From: Pristionchus mayeri
Lineage: Eukaryota; Nematoda; Chromadorea; Rhabditida; Neodiplogasteridae
NCBI GenBank assembly: GCA_036245805.1
Contig: BTRK01000002.1
Location: 17,291,067 to 17,355,066 of the forward strand
Direction: 5' to 3'
Length of the DNA stretch: 64,000 nt
The notes below the pieces were generated by a model, which saw nothing but the letters and a program-made list of their open reading frames with translations, was not told the origin of the DNA and did not search any database. The position numbers and the translations under genes are program-made. Each line of letters opens with the position of its first letter. Within the stretch, counting starts at the first letter, position 1. Of the stretch, positions 13,104 to 24,700 are shown piece after piece.

Positions 13104-13650
13104 ACCTTTCTAAGCACTTTGAACAGTAAGAGTACGTGGTCCTGACAGCAGCTCCCCCAGATCCACCATTTGCACCTGGAACGAATTTCCGGGTTTTCCC
13201 TTGGATGGCAACAGAACGTCGCTATCACGATCTAGATATGCGCGTGAATATGGACCAGAGAAAGGTAGCAAGTTCAACAGAAAGACAATAAAATGTACAC
13301 TCATCAATACCTCCGAGATTGTTTATCTCAAATTTATCAATTCGCTGGTTCTAGATCTTGTGCATGAAATATCATGAACAACGAACGGAACGTTCTAAGA
13401 GTGAAAAAGGAACTGAAACAAGACGAAGGAGAGACAGTTCCGAAGAAGGAATTCGATAGAGTGACCGACGACTATGCTTAGAATATTGACAAGCAGAATG
13501 CATTGATCAACGACTAGGAGGCCCGAAACAGACTCCGTATCGCCCCCAGAGAGGTCCGGAAAAATAGAAGAAACCGAGCCAGATATCAGTTCGAAATGTT
13601 TTTCAGAAAGGTCACTAAATGGAAGGATGCACTCACGGGACAAATGCACA
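13104..13650 (-). CDS. Small unrecognised gene upstream of importin copy (partial model)
   Basis: On the minus strand an exon NQRIDKFEINNLG (about 13317-13354) follows an acceptor-like AGATCTAG and ends in phase 1. It joins in frame to an exon reading DRDSDVLLPSKGKPG through to a stop near 13100 (about 13104-13226). An upstream open stretch (13395-13649) with a hydrophobic segment (ILLVNILSIVV) may be an earlier exon. I do not recognise the family. A decayed duplicate lies at about 4770-4925, so the unit was copied together with the importin gene. The start is unknown. Confidence 0.35.
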
Positions 13651-13659
13651 AGTGAGTTG

Positions 13660-14448
13660 CAGGGATTTTCAAATATGGTCTCAGTGTATTATTTGCAGAA
13701 GTCTATCCCTCCTCCCTCACACTCACTCATCCACTTACTCGACTTGTTCTCTTTTTCTTCTTCGCGCTACCTCGTTGTAGCACCCTTGATCGATTAATTC
13801 CGTTTTCGCGCTCTGTTTATTTCCACCTCCTAATTGTAATCTTTCATGTGTAGGTTAGTTCATTGATCATCGATTGGAAAATTTTTTTCGGTAGGCGAAG
13901 GAGATTTCGAGATGCAGCCCTTTAGTGTGAGGTCACAACTACCCTTTAACAAAAGAAGCGAAGCTACACTTCGCTTCTTTTGCTTCCTCTCCTCTCCTCG
14001 CCCTCACTTTGTCTCTTCAAAATTTCTTCAGATTCTTCAACATCGATGACACAATATTTTTCTGTCACACCGATTCCTGCATTTTTTTACAAGCGATTGG
14101 AACTGCATTCCATAAGGTTCCATAAGGTTTTTAAAATAAATTTAAGATGCTGAGACCATATCATGAAAAATCTGGAAGTGCTTTGGTGACACGAAACAAC
14201 TTTCCTAATGATAAATACACGAGGGAATAATGATTTGCTTAAAATTGATCTTTGAATAATCCAATAAAATGATCAATTGTACACTCTCCATCGCCCTCTT
14301 CTTATTCTCATCTCTCTCATTTCTCCTCATTCAAATTGTTCCGAGGGGTGGGAGTATAAAAGGCCCCCCTCCTCCTCCTCCCCCTCATTCCCTACGTCTT
14401 CATTCGCACCGCCGAGTCGGTCCATCGCCTCTCGCCCTCTCAACCAAC
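13660..14448. other. Intergenic region upstream of PDZ gene
   Basis: No exon is recognised. A short hairpin (about 13958-13982, GAAGCGAAGCTACACTTCGCTTC) and duplicated CCATAAGGTT words near 14110 are visible. The proximal promoter with a TATA box is listed separately. Confidence 0.5.
14355..14361 (+). promoter_or_regulatory. TATA box of the PDZ gene
   Basis: TATAAAA in a G/C-rich setting lies about 90 bp upstream of the ATG at 14449. The spacing suits a core promoter with a short 5' UTR. Confidence 0.6.
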
Positions 14449-15883
14449 ATGTCCGGAAAGGTTCGTCTCCCTAGTTCGGGGTACCGACCCCTCCCCCCGC
14501 CCTGCCTACCGTAACCCTCCCTCATTCAGGAAATGACGATCGATATCCCGATGGAGGAGGGAGAGCCCCTGGGCGCGACTCCTAACGATAAGATGATCAT
14601 CACGAAAGTCCAGGCGGGAACCCTTTCGGTGGGAAAACTACAGGTACTGTAGCACGGCACCGTACCCCTCCCCTACCGTATCACTTTGCAGATCGGAGAT
14701 CAGATTCTTCGCGTAAACGATACCGTCATCAAGGACACTCACCATTTCTTCGCCCTGCTTCGCTTCGCCCCTCCCTGCGCAAGGTAACGTACCCCTGCCC
14801 TCCATCCACCGTACCCTCGTATACCGTACCCTCGTATCTATCGAGAACTGGGATCCATTCAATGGGGCCATCTGTGGGCCTCGGCCCATCAGTACTCAGC
14901 TATACCGTATCCGAATCCTACAGTAACTTTTTCCTCTTCAGACTGACCATCTTCCGTGATGAGAAGAAGGCGGAGGAGCTAATGTCCCGTGTCCACATCC
15001 CGGCTGATCGCGAACGCAACATCACCAGAAGAGATGGATTCTCGTACGAGGTAATCGACATCCCAGTCTCTCCTACCGTAACCCACCGTATCTCAGCTCG
15101 TGAAGATGACGTGGAAGGCAGGAGGTCCCAAGCTGGGACTGGGCATCAAGCACTTCCAGAACAGAGTACTCGTCTCCAAGACCGACCCCGGATCCATCTC
15201 GGAGGGATGTCTCAAGGTACGGTATCTGACTGGAGTACTGTAGTCCAATGGTTCACACATCAGGTCGGAGACCACATCGTCGACATCGACAGTCAGCCTG
15301 TGACTGACAAGGACGTCGCTCGTGGCATCCTCGTCAAGGGACTGCAGGTACGGATGGTGTGGTCGACGTCTCCCATAGCATGGATGCTGTCTGAAATGAG
15401 ACAGGGCGACGAATCCTAATCACACCACGCTATTCGCAGGCTCACGGCGAAGTCTCGATGGTGATCGAGCGTCCCGAGACGATGGAGGCCAAGCACTGGA
15501 CGCAGCGTGCCCTCATGGTTCAGGTATACTGTATCCCCTACAGTACCCCCAAAGATATCGATTGTTTGCAGGCCGTCCAGCCGCCTTCGGTTCAGATGAA
15601 CTCTGATGTGCGTGACATCGCACAGAAGGAACGCCTGCGTCTCCCCACGAAAGTTGGCAAGGTACGGTAGATGGAGGGAATTGATGGATCGATTACCGTA
15701 CTCCTTTGCAGCAGATCAAGTCGATTCTCGGAGGACAGAAGCGTCCCGCAGCTGTCGCCATTGATGACAGGTACGGTACCGGGAGGGATGGTTACGGTAA
15801 TTGAAATATCGATTTGCAGACAGTTCGGGCACGTGATCGCTTCGGACAACGAGGGAAAGAATCTGCGAGCAGTGAAGAAATAA
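14449..15883 (+). CDS. Tandem PDZ-domain protein, 275 aa, ten exons
   Basis: Exons are 14449-14460, 14530-14643, 14692-14783, 14942-15050, 15097-15216, 15264-15347, 15440-15523, 15572-15661, 15712-15770 and 15820-15883. Together they give 828 bases, in frame to TAA. The first PDZ domain spans about residues 5-90 ([15 protein letters not shown], then [15 protein letters not shown]). The second spans about 128-205 ([18 protein letters not shown], then [16 protein letters not shown]). The carboxylate-binding loop of the second is GLGI, close to the classic GLGF. The tail is basic. No membrane segment or signal peptide is seen. PDZ domains bind protein C-termini, so the product is probably a cytosolic scaffold. 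Nematodes have small tandem-PDZ proteins, some linked to sperm, but I cannot assign a specific orthologue. Its introns are full of TACGGTA/TACCGTA words, as in the MSP and NDK genes. Confidence 0.85.
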
Positions 15884-16554
15884 GAAGAGCCCCGCCCCCT
15901 CGAGAATCACATGAACCCCCATTGGAGTTGAGGGGATAAAAATGTGATCGGAATATTGCGTTGGTCTCAAAAGAATACATGGGAAACCCAAAGCATTTTG
16001 CAAAAGGCTGGTATGATGGGTGGGTGGTATGGGCAGAAAACTAGGATCTATTAGAAGCAGTTCTATTGGACAATCTACTGGATCTATTGCTTCATTATCT
16101 TCATTTCTGTTCTCATTGTCCTCTATCAGAGATAGTTCAACATCCCTTTACCACATCCATCTTTCTCTGGTTTCTCCCAACCACTGGTTAACCAGTGCCC
16201 TGACCAGTGGGTGGCGAGTTGCCCACCTACTGGTTGAGGGACTGGTTAACCAGTGGTTGGCTACTGGTCAACCAGTGGTTGGCGTTTTGGCCCCGCCCAC
16301 TTTCATCCTTCTCCCCTCCCCGCCCTGTATTACTGTAGCCATTCGTTCTTTGCATGCAGAATATGGTATGCAATAGATATTACATTTATTCCATAAATAG
16401 AAACATCAAGGGAACAAGAGAATATTTTAAAATTGACAATGCTAACAGTACAAACTCCTACGCACAAAAGAGAATAACAATTGAACGGAGATAGCATGTA
16501 AAACCGAAGCAGTTGAAATTGTCTGTACAATTGTAAAGTGGAATCAACTGGTGC
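15884..16554. other. Intergenic region with CCACTGGTT palindromic repeat
   Basis: 16165-16290 holds several copies, direct and inverted, of CCAACCACTGGTTAACCAGT-like words. Related clusters occur at 21135-21250 and 55161-55323. No gene is recognised. Confidence 0.6.
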
Positions 16555-17103
16555 AACATCACGCATTCACGATAGAATCAAACTAGAATCGTGGTAATGA
16601 AGGGGAAATCGTGAAATGAGTTATAACCGTTTTTGGCCATCCTGAGGCATGCCTGAGTGACCCCTGAATTCTTATAGTGCACACTTCATTTGGAGCTCGC
16701 TAGGTAGGGTCGCACTTCAGCATCACTCACTTCAAGAGCTCATTTCTCGAAAACAGTGAAATAAATTGACCTCTAAGTGACCCAAACTCATTTTTCGAGC
16801 TCTATCAATCTATCAAAACCAATTTGTCGAAAACTCAGTGGGTTTTAGAGAAATTGGTTTTGATAGATCGATAGAGCTCGAAAAATGAGTTCGGTCATTA
16901 CTTTTGTTCAATCTATCACTGTGTTCAAGATATCAGCTCTTGAAGTGAGTGATGCCGAAATTAAACCTTACGTACTGAGCTCCACAATGAATTGTGGACT
17001 ATAAGATTGCAGGGGTCGCTCAGAAAAGCCTCAGGACCACAACCGGCTAGAACTTATTTTACCATTCCCAAGGACAGCTAGATTCTCTCATGAGAGGCGT
17101 GAT
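16555..17103. mobile_element. Palindromic TIR element (family shared with 24222-25264)
   Basis: The arms are inverted copies around a centre near 16830. The block AAAACCAATTTCTCGAAAA-like at 16815-16840 mirrors the one at 16845-16865. The right end reads CTCATGAGAGGCGTGAT, nearly the same as CTCGTGAGAGGCGTGAT at the end of the 24222-25264 element. No ORF of note is present. Confidence 0.75.
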
Positions 17104-17250
17104 ATTCAATTCTAAAAATTCTCTCGGGGGGGGGGGGTAATTTAAAGAAATGCGGAAATTTAAAAACGAAAAATATAGAGGGAGGGGGCGTTTTTCCGTT
17201 AAAGTTGAGAGGAGGCTATAGATCGATGTAGATAATGAAATGTATACTTA

Positions 17251-17462
17251 TGCCGTGAAAATATCTTGGGTGGAACTTTTAAATTTGAATTCCCGCAATT
17301 GCGTATCTCGGCTCCCAGTTGAGCTAGCGACTTGGCCAGTGGGGTGTAAAACCGTTGTACACCCCATAGTCAAATTTTTAAGTCGCTAGATCTACTGGGA
17401 GCCGAGATACGCAATTGCGGGAATTCCAATTTAAAAGTTCCACCCAAGATATTTTCACGGCA
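17251..17462. mobile_element. Short perfect-type palindrome (MITE), 212 bp
   Basis: TGCCGTGAAAATATCTTGGG at 17251 is exactly mirrored by the sequence ending at 17462. The arms also share TCCCGCAATTGCGTATCTCG and meet around GTACACCCC near 17360. This is a typical miniature inverted-repeat element. Confidence 0.85.
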
Positions 17463-17727
17463 TTAGACAACATCTTCTAAGGGGGTGCTTTGAAAGGAGT
17501 AAACAATAAAAGGGAGTTTGATTCGAACAAAATTATAGAGGGGAGAAAAGCCTCCCCCGTCCACATTGGGGTCGTAGAATACTTTGGGAATGGCCTATTC
17601 TCCAGTCGCTTTTCGCTCTTATTCATCTTCCCCGTTGGTCTCGATGCCTTCTGCGGGACTGCAACAATGATGTATGAGGTTCAAATTACCGTACCAGGAT
17701 TATATACAGAAGCAGTGGGCACATTTC

Positions 17728-18606
17728 ATGTGTTTTGGGGTTGTCAAGGGTGCTGATGAAGATAGGCATACTCATTTTGCACGTGGAGCTTCCGTTGGCT
17801 CCAGACGACGTTGCCTAGAATTCACATTTTCATGAATTCCTAGGCTCTATGAAGCGCCAAAATTAGCCCAACAAGTTTTCCGGTGTAGAGTTTTATTTTA
17901 TGACGAACACGCCTGTATACTTAATTTTTACTAATTTTGTAATTTAAAAAATAAAAATTCAACTTTTCTCTAAGTAAATCCCGAGCTTAGCAAATACACC
18001 GATAGGAGCGCCGCAAAGAGAGGATTCCAAATCTACAATTTTGTCCAATTTCGACATCAAATTTTAAGAAAACCTATAAATAGTGGTCAGTTTTTGATCG
18101 AATTGATTCATTCTCTCCCCTTGACCACGACTCTCTCTCACCCCACCACAATTCTCCCTCTGGCAGTCCTCCCTCCCCTGCCTCTTTTGTGCTGTGGTGA
18201 GAGAGAGTCGGGGTCAAGGGGAGAGAATGAGTCAATTCAAGCAAAAACTAACTACTATTTTTAGGTTTTCTTAAAATTTCGATGAAGAAATTGGACAAAA
18301 TTGTAGATTTGGAATCATCTCTTTGCGGTGCTCCTAGCGGTGTATTTGCTAAGCTCGGGATTTACTTAAAGAAAAGTTGAATTTTTAATTTTTTAATTAC
18401 AAAATTAGTAAAAATGAAGTACGCAGGCGTGTTCGTCATAAAATTCTACCCCGGAAAACTTGTTCGGCTAATTTTGGAGCTTCATAGAACCTTGGAATTC
18501 ATGAAAATATGAATTCGACGCAACGTCATCTGGAGCCAACGGAAGACCCATGTGCAAAATGACTATGCCTATCTTCATCAGCACTCTTGATAACCCCAAA
18601 TCACAT
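17728..18606. mobile_element. Palindromic element, about 0.88 kb
   Basis: TGCTGATGAAGATAGGCAT at 17751-17769 pairs with its complement at 18565-18583, giving a centre near 18167. The arms extend to about 17728 and 18606. The middle contains a purine/pyrimidine mirror (CTCTCTCACCCC against GGTGAGAGAG). It abuts and truncates the eL20 pseudogene on its right side. Confidence 0.85.
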
Positions 18607-19265
18607 AAAAATGGAAAATCGACTTTTTTTTGCTGTGCTAGCCTATGTTCGGTTCTTCGGCAAACGCCCTCATAGATAGAAGTCCCGGCGACATAAACAT
18701 CACGGTACTCACTGTACATGTTGCGGTGGCTAGTGCGGGAATCGTATTTGAGCCATATTCCGTAGTTATTGACGGATCCCTTGTCCTTCTCGAATCTGAG
18801 ATAAGCAGCATTAACAATGTATAACTTCGTTTAGCATAATAGGTTTACGAATAATCAACTACAACATGAAACAAAAACATATAAAATCGCACCTCTTTGT
18901 ACTTGAGGATCTCTCCGTTTGCCTTCTTCGGACGATGGAGCATGGAGATGAAGCACCAGAAGCGAAACTAGGCGATCGCCGTGTTGGAGGCGAAAATCTG
19001 CACCTTGTATAATGAAAATCGTTAATTACTCGGATATTGTACTATGTATCGGATATAGTATGCAAGACCTCATTAATTGTGAACGTCCAAATGTTCACGG
19101 GTCAAATCGAATTGACTATGGAGGACAAAATATAAAATGGGTAAAAAACCACAAGACTTATCAACAACCTTATAGACGGGAGTCACGGGATCCTTCTCGG
19201 TGGGGAGCTTGAGTACGGTGACGATGTACTCATGAAGAACTCCATCTTGAGCCCTGGACGGCATC
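18607..19265 (-). pseudogene. Ribosomal protein eL20 (L18a) pseudogene, 3'-truncated
   Basis: Three minus-strand segments match the L18a/eL20 family: about 19168-19265 (LHEYIVTVLKLPTEKDPVTP), about 18904-18999 (VQIFASNTAIA, then FRFWCFISML and KKANGEILKY) and 18607-18795 (NYGIWLKYDSRTSHRNMYSE). In the second exon the conserved AKSRFW core reads A-stop-F-R-F-W, because a TAG replaces Lys. The third segment loses similarity where the palindromic element 17728-18606 begins, so the C-terminal part is absent. An in-frame stop plus truncation mark it as a pseudogene. The working gene must lie elsewhere. Confidence 0.75.
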
Positions 19266-19813
19266 TTTAACCCTGCAATATAAAAAAATCGCAATGACTA
19301 TGAGCAAATATAAATATATTGAGAACAATTAAGAAAAATGATAGCACTAACATTAATATAACTTTTTTATCAATCGCGATTAGAGTGATGCGCGATTTTC
19401 GTGGAACAAAATTGGGGAAAACGGGGAATTGAGTCAGACACCCACGATGTAAAAGACCAAAGTTCCATCAAGCCATTGCGATTCAAAGCTGCTTACCTCA
19501 CCTCCGTTCAGTGGTCGAATCGATGCAGTTTGTCTTGAGGGCCACGATACGAGCCTGGTCGGGCCAAAATGCCTTCATATGGCCTGAAATATCCAATTTA
19601 CTGCGCAAATAAACTGATTTAGAGCAACAAATGAGCTAAATAGCGCGCGTGAAAAAATGCTAATATTGAAGAAACTCGAACATGAAATACGAATACAGCC
19701 AAACCTACGGGTGCTCCATGTTATTAGCTACATTATGGACATGAAATGAGACAAAAATGAAGCTCGACAATTAAGAATTATTGATCACAACTAATTACAC
19801 CGACTCGAATCGA
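19266..19813. other. Intergenic region
   Basis: AT-rich sequence. A short minus-strand open stretch (MKAFWPDQARIVALK, about 19530-19576) could be a leftover first exon of the eL20 copy but does not match the family convincingly. Nothing else is supported. Confidence 0.3.
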
Positions 19814-19822
19814 AATCCAGTT

Positions 19823-20781
19823 TAGGGTCCCCCAAGTAAAATGTGAAATTCTTCCAAAAAATTATTTTTGCATGGCCATTAGGTTATCGGCGATGCTGAA
19901 TCTGAATGCCGTTGTTAGAAATTAATTAAATTTCAATTTGAGTAAGTATGAAGTGATCACTCTAAGCCCCGCCCCTCGTGGTGTAGTGCAAGCCGCCCCA
20001 TGAATTTCGTGCGTTGCGTGCGGAACGGTGTGTCAACTCGTTCTCGATGGGTCATATTTTTTTGCATTCACAGTTTCAATAATATTTCGATTATGCCTTT
20101 CATTTACTGACAAAATAGATAGCAATAGAGTAACTAATGATTTTGGTTGAAAAAAGGAGAATTTCGTATGGAAGAGCACCATCTCCCTGTCACCACAATC
20201 AACGAAGGCTGATGTCATTCGACATGATAATATATAAGCAAAACTGACTGATATATACACACAAAATATCAAAAAACCATATTATTTTGAGCAGAGAATA
20301 AATTGATTTCGATCAATAAACGTCGATAAATTCAAATTTCAGTTATCCTATGACGAAAGTTACCGTAATTGCTCAAAATAAACATTTAATTATATTAATT
20401 TTTAAAACAAGGTTTGCAAATATCAATTTTCTCAATTTTGTCGTAAACTCTTCATTCGGCATCGCATAATCGATTAATGATATAACTGAAGAGGGGCACT
20501 CTGTAAGACGTCCATTAGACAATTCTTTATAAAAAGTGGGTTCAAATGAGTGTGCAATTCAGTATGTTTGCAAATACAGAATCCTTTCAAAATTTTTCAT
20601 TAGTCGCATACCAATCTGTTCTTTCTATTCACCGAAAACTGAATAGGGGCACCTTGAAGAAATCGAAATATTTAATAAAAACCAATTTATATCGGCAATT
20701 TGAATTCGCGGGCGAGTAGAAAAGAGCCCCCGTGCACTTTCGAATACACCACGAGTTGAAAATTTTACTTGGGGGTCCCTA
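19823..20781. mobile_element. TIR element with 9-bp direct flanks, about 0.96 kb
   Basis: TAGGGTCCCCCAAGTAAAAT at the left end is exactly mirrored at the right end. AATCCAGTT directly flanks both ends (19814-19822 and 20782-20790), fitting a 9-bp target duplication. The interior is AT-rich without a transposase ORF, so it is a non-autonomous element. The TSD length would suit a Mutator-like or hAT-like source, given slight ambiguity in where the TIR starts. Confidence 0.8.
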
Positions 20782-20790
20782 AATCCAGTT

Positions 20791-21777
20791 CGCCCTGGTG
20801 GATACACTACTACTTCAAATTCCCGGCTCCAGAAATTTACGGATTTACGGACGGAATTTAACGCATAATGATTTTTAATATATTGTAATATATTTTATTG
20901 TAATTCTATTGGTGCCACTAATAGTGATCGCTCCCTGCGAGATAATGGTGCCACTAATGGTGGACCCAGAACAAAGTTGGTCATTTTTTTCAACTATTGT
21001 GTGATGCAGCGAAGACAACTTCAACATTTCCTTGCAATTTTTACTTTCAATATTCAATACTCATTCTTCTCGTGGAAAGACTGATGGAAATAACTATAAA
21101 ACCATTTCAGCGCGAAGTGCGCTTGAGTCTCTCCACTGCTCAACCACTGGTTGGGATACTGGTCAACCAGTTGTCGGTCGGGGACTGGCCAACCACTGGT
21201 TGGGCGAAACTCCGCCCCTTTGCACTGGTTAACCACTGGTTGGGAGAAACCAGAGTTTCCTTTCCACTTCGTTTCCTTCTCGTCATCGCTCTTCTCTCTA
21301 CGAACTCTACGTTTCTCTCTTTTCTCGTCTTCTTCACTACTCGTTTAGCTCACGATGCTCTGATTAGAATCATTGAAGTTCACCGATTCTTCACTTATCA
21401 ACTCTTGCTGCTACATCAACTGATGAACATTCCCTTCTCCCTTCGTTCTTTCATCTCTCGGCATGAGTCAATTAGATAAAATCTATCCGAAGTTCTCAGG
21501 GAATGCTGCTGTAATCAATTTCAACACATCCCCCGCATTACAAGGGCGGGATGGGCGGGAGAGATAATGCTTATCCGAGGCCGTTCAGTCGCATCTCGAG
21601 CGGGGCTCCAGTATGCTCCTTCCCTCTATTCACTTTCAACCTCCCCTTTCCCAATAGTCCTTGCAGACTGCCTCCCCCTATGATCAATTCCTTTTCCGTT
21701 CTTGTTACTCCCTCCCGCTCGGATATGTGATAATTGACGCGTTTGCAATTTTGTTTATAGGTGATAACTGATTTCAG
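20791..21777. other. Intergenic region with CCACTGGTT repeat cluster
   Basis: 20915-20965 has two TGGTGCCACTAATxGTG words. 21135-21250 carries repeated CAACCACTGGTTGG and ACTGGTCAACCAGT words related to those at 16165-16290. 21255-21480 is pyrimidine-rich. No exon is supported. Confidence 0.45.
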
Positions 21778-24700
21778 AGCCATGGCCGGACTCGATGCTC
21801 ATTCCATTACATTGTCTGCAAATGAGAGAAAGTATATTGCTGTGGATGTGGAGAAGACGGGATCAAGGATCAAATGGTAAGTGCAATCCCTGCTCTTCCG
21901 TTCCCTTCCATTCTGTTCTTTCTCTCTCTTTAGGTAATTCTTCACTGGAGGGGAAAGTGTGCGTTTCGGCATCTGTCGATCGAGGGGGTGGTGGACAAAA
22001 TGTCCCCTTCCTTTTTCGCGCATGGACAAAATGTCCCCTGGGAGAGTGGACAAAATGTCCCCTGGACAAAATGTCCCCTCATGGACAAAATGTCCCTATG
22101 GACAAAATGTCCCCTGGACAAAATGTCCCCTCTCCTCTGCTCCTCCCATTCTCATGCATGATACCTTCTATCTCCCAAATTCCTTCCCTCTGAAATTTTC
22201 CGTCAGCCACTCTTCCTCTCTTTTCACATCAGAGAAAATTATCAGTAGAAGCATTTCGGAAAAATTAAAGCGCATATATGAAAAAATATTATATGATATA
22301 TGAAAAATATATATGATATATGAAAAAATAAGTAAAGGAATGACGCCAACACTACCGTCGTTTACTCGCACTCGGGAAATTATGTTCACTCCCACTCGTC
22401 TGCACCGGTAACATACGAGCAAATCGTGGAGAATGACTCGCCTAGCAGAGCTGACTCGGTGAGTCAAATCGCGAGTGATTTTCCATTGATTACTGCGAGT
22501 AATTTTCATTACTCCATCCAGTCCTTCCACTGTGAGGAGGGCGACCCCGCAAATAGAGAAGAAGGTGATTGGAATGCACTCGCGAGTCGCACTTGGCGAG
22601 CAAAATGCAAATATTAATGAAATTTCCAAGATTTTACATACGAAGGTGCAATGGTGAGATGTCACTATTTTTCCGAAAACATCTTTCATATCACTTTCGA
22701 AGCGTAAATTTTATCGCGAAACTCTCGTATCAGAATGATCGGGCGAGAACTGCTATTCGAGGACCAATTCTCTTAGAATTAGAGGGTAGAAACTCGTCAA
22801 TTCGGATTTATATTCTCAGAACCTCGTAATTTTTCGATCTGGAACTTTTCCATGTAACCGTGGCCTTCATGTTTCTTAAATTGCCATTTTTCAATTATGA
22901 GTTGCATTTAGAGAAGGCTGGGAAGAGTTTTCAACCGATTATTACGAATTAGTCGAGCGAAAATGGGCCTGGAAACTAATAATGATTACGAGAAAAACAG
23001 TTACGAGATGAGGGTTTCGAGAATGTAAATTCGATCCGACGATTCCCACCCACTCATTCCGAGGCACACCCCGCCAAGAGGGGGAAAAAGCTCATTTGCG
23101 TGGCATCACCAATCCCATTCATTCGGGGAATAACGAAACAACGGAGGGGTCTGAATTGCAGGGTTTTTCGCACATTAATGAACATAGCTGAGGAATAAGG
23201 AGGAAATTTAAAATTCTGTACCATCAGATTGTGGGCAAGGGGTTTGCACAACTTTCTGCACAATCGCCATGTTGATAGCTTCACCCTCCTCTGGGGAGTA
23301 GGGTCTGAGGTGCGCAAAACAGTCGTTTTTAGGCGATTTCACTGACTTTCGAGCACTCTAATGGATGTTGCTAAGGAATAATGAGGAAATTTAAAAGTAT
23401 ATGCCATCACATTGTGGCCAAGGGGTTTGCCCAACGTTCTGTATAATCTCCATGTTGATAGCTTCATCTTCCTCTGACATGTGAGGAGTAGGGTCTAAGG
23501 TTCGAAAAGAATGGAATATTCACCAAAAATTGTTATTTTTCCACCAAAAATGACTTTCAATTTGAGCCTCGTCAATCATCGTTTTATTACAAATTTATGT
23601 TTCAAAAGCAATGAATGAGGGGTATGAATGAGAGTAAAGTAGAACTCGAAGAGTCACACCAAGCGATGATATGTTTCTCAAAAAATTAAAGAGAAATTGG
23701 AATTCATGGGGGGCGAAACAATAGGAACCCCACGAACCGACTCATTGGTTCGTGGGGTTAATATTGTTTAAAAATAGGCCAAAATGAGATGGCGAACATG
23801 AGCAGAAAATCGATTTGCCATGCAAATGAGCTTTCTACCCCCACTTGACGGGGTGTGCGAGGTAATTGTTCTTCGAAGCACGGTTTCTTAGTCCATAATT
23901 CTGAGATGAAAGTTGCAAAAATAAAGTGACGATACTGAAGTTCTCACATGATGGTTTCTGAAAAATGGTGGCATCTCACCATTGCACCCATACGAACTTT
24001 CGGGGGGGGGGGGGGGGGGGGTGGTGACAGCTGCACAACCGACATTTACACAACAATTCACCATTAATTTGCGAATGGGCGTAGCGACGTGGGAGTTGCT
24101 TCATTGTAACCAGTATGTGCTACCCTACATTTGCATATACAAATCTTGTTACCCGGCAAACGTGCCTCAACTTACGTTTACGTTTTACGTTTATCGCGAT
24201 CGCAGAGTAGCTGCATAACATCACCATACTACGCCATTCACGAGACAATCGAGCTAAAATCGCCATTCTTGGGAATGGAGGAAAAATCGTGAAATGGGTT
24301 CTATCCGATTTTAGGTATCCTGAGGGATGTCTGACACTCCCCCAAAGTCTCATTGTCCAGATGTCATTTTGGACATCATTGCACCGGGTCGGATCTTGGC
24401 ACCTCCCACTTTGAGTGCTAATATCCCGGCTACCGTGACAGATTGATCAAAATTGACCTCTGAGCGACCCCGGCTCATTTTTCGAGCTCTATCGATCTAT
24501 TCAAATCAGATCCTGAGAATGTTAATTAAACCATGCTGCATTCAAGGTCAATTTTCTCGAAAACTAATGGAAAGGTGCAGCTCAAATTTTAAGAGCGCAT
24601 GCATCTGAACGAGAGCTGTCGAACGAGGTGCTGGCGTCGAAAATGCGGACACTGCTGTGAAACTTTCGCGATTTAAACTTTTACTAATCGTTTGAACTTT

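Noticed and set aside
13395..13649. Treating the hydrophobic minus-strand stretch as a separate membrane protein
   Set aside because: No start context and no homologue recognised. At most it is an upstream exon of the small gene, so it is only mentioned there.
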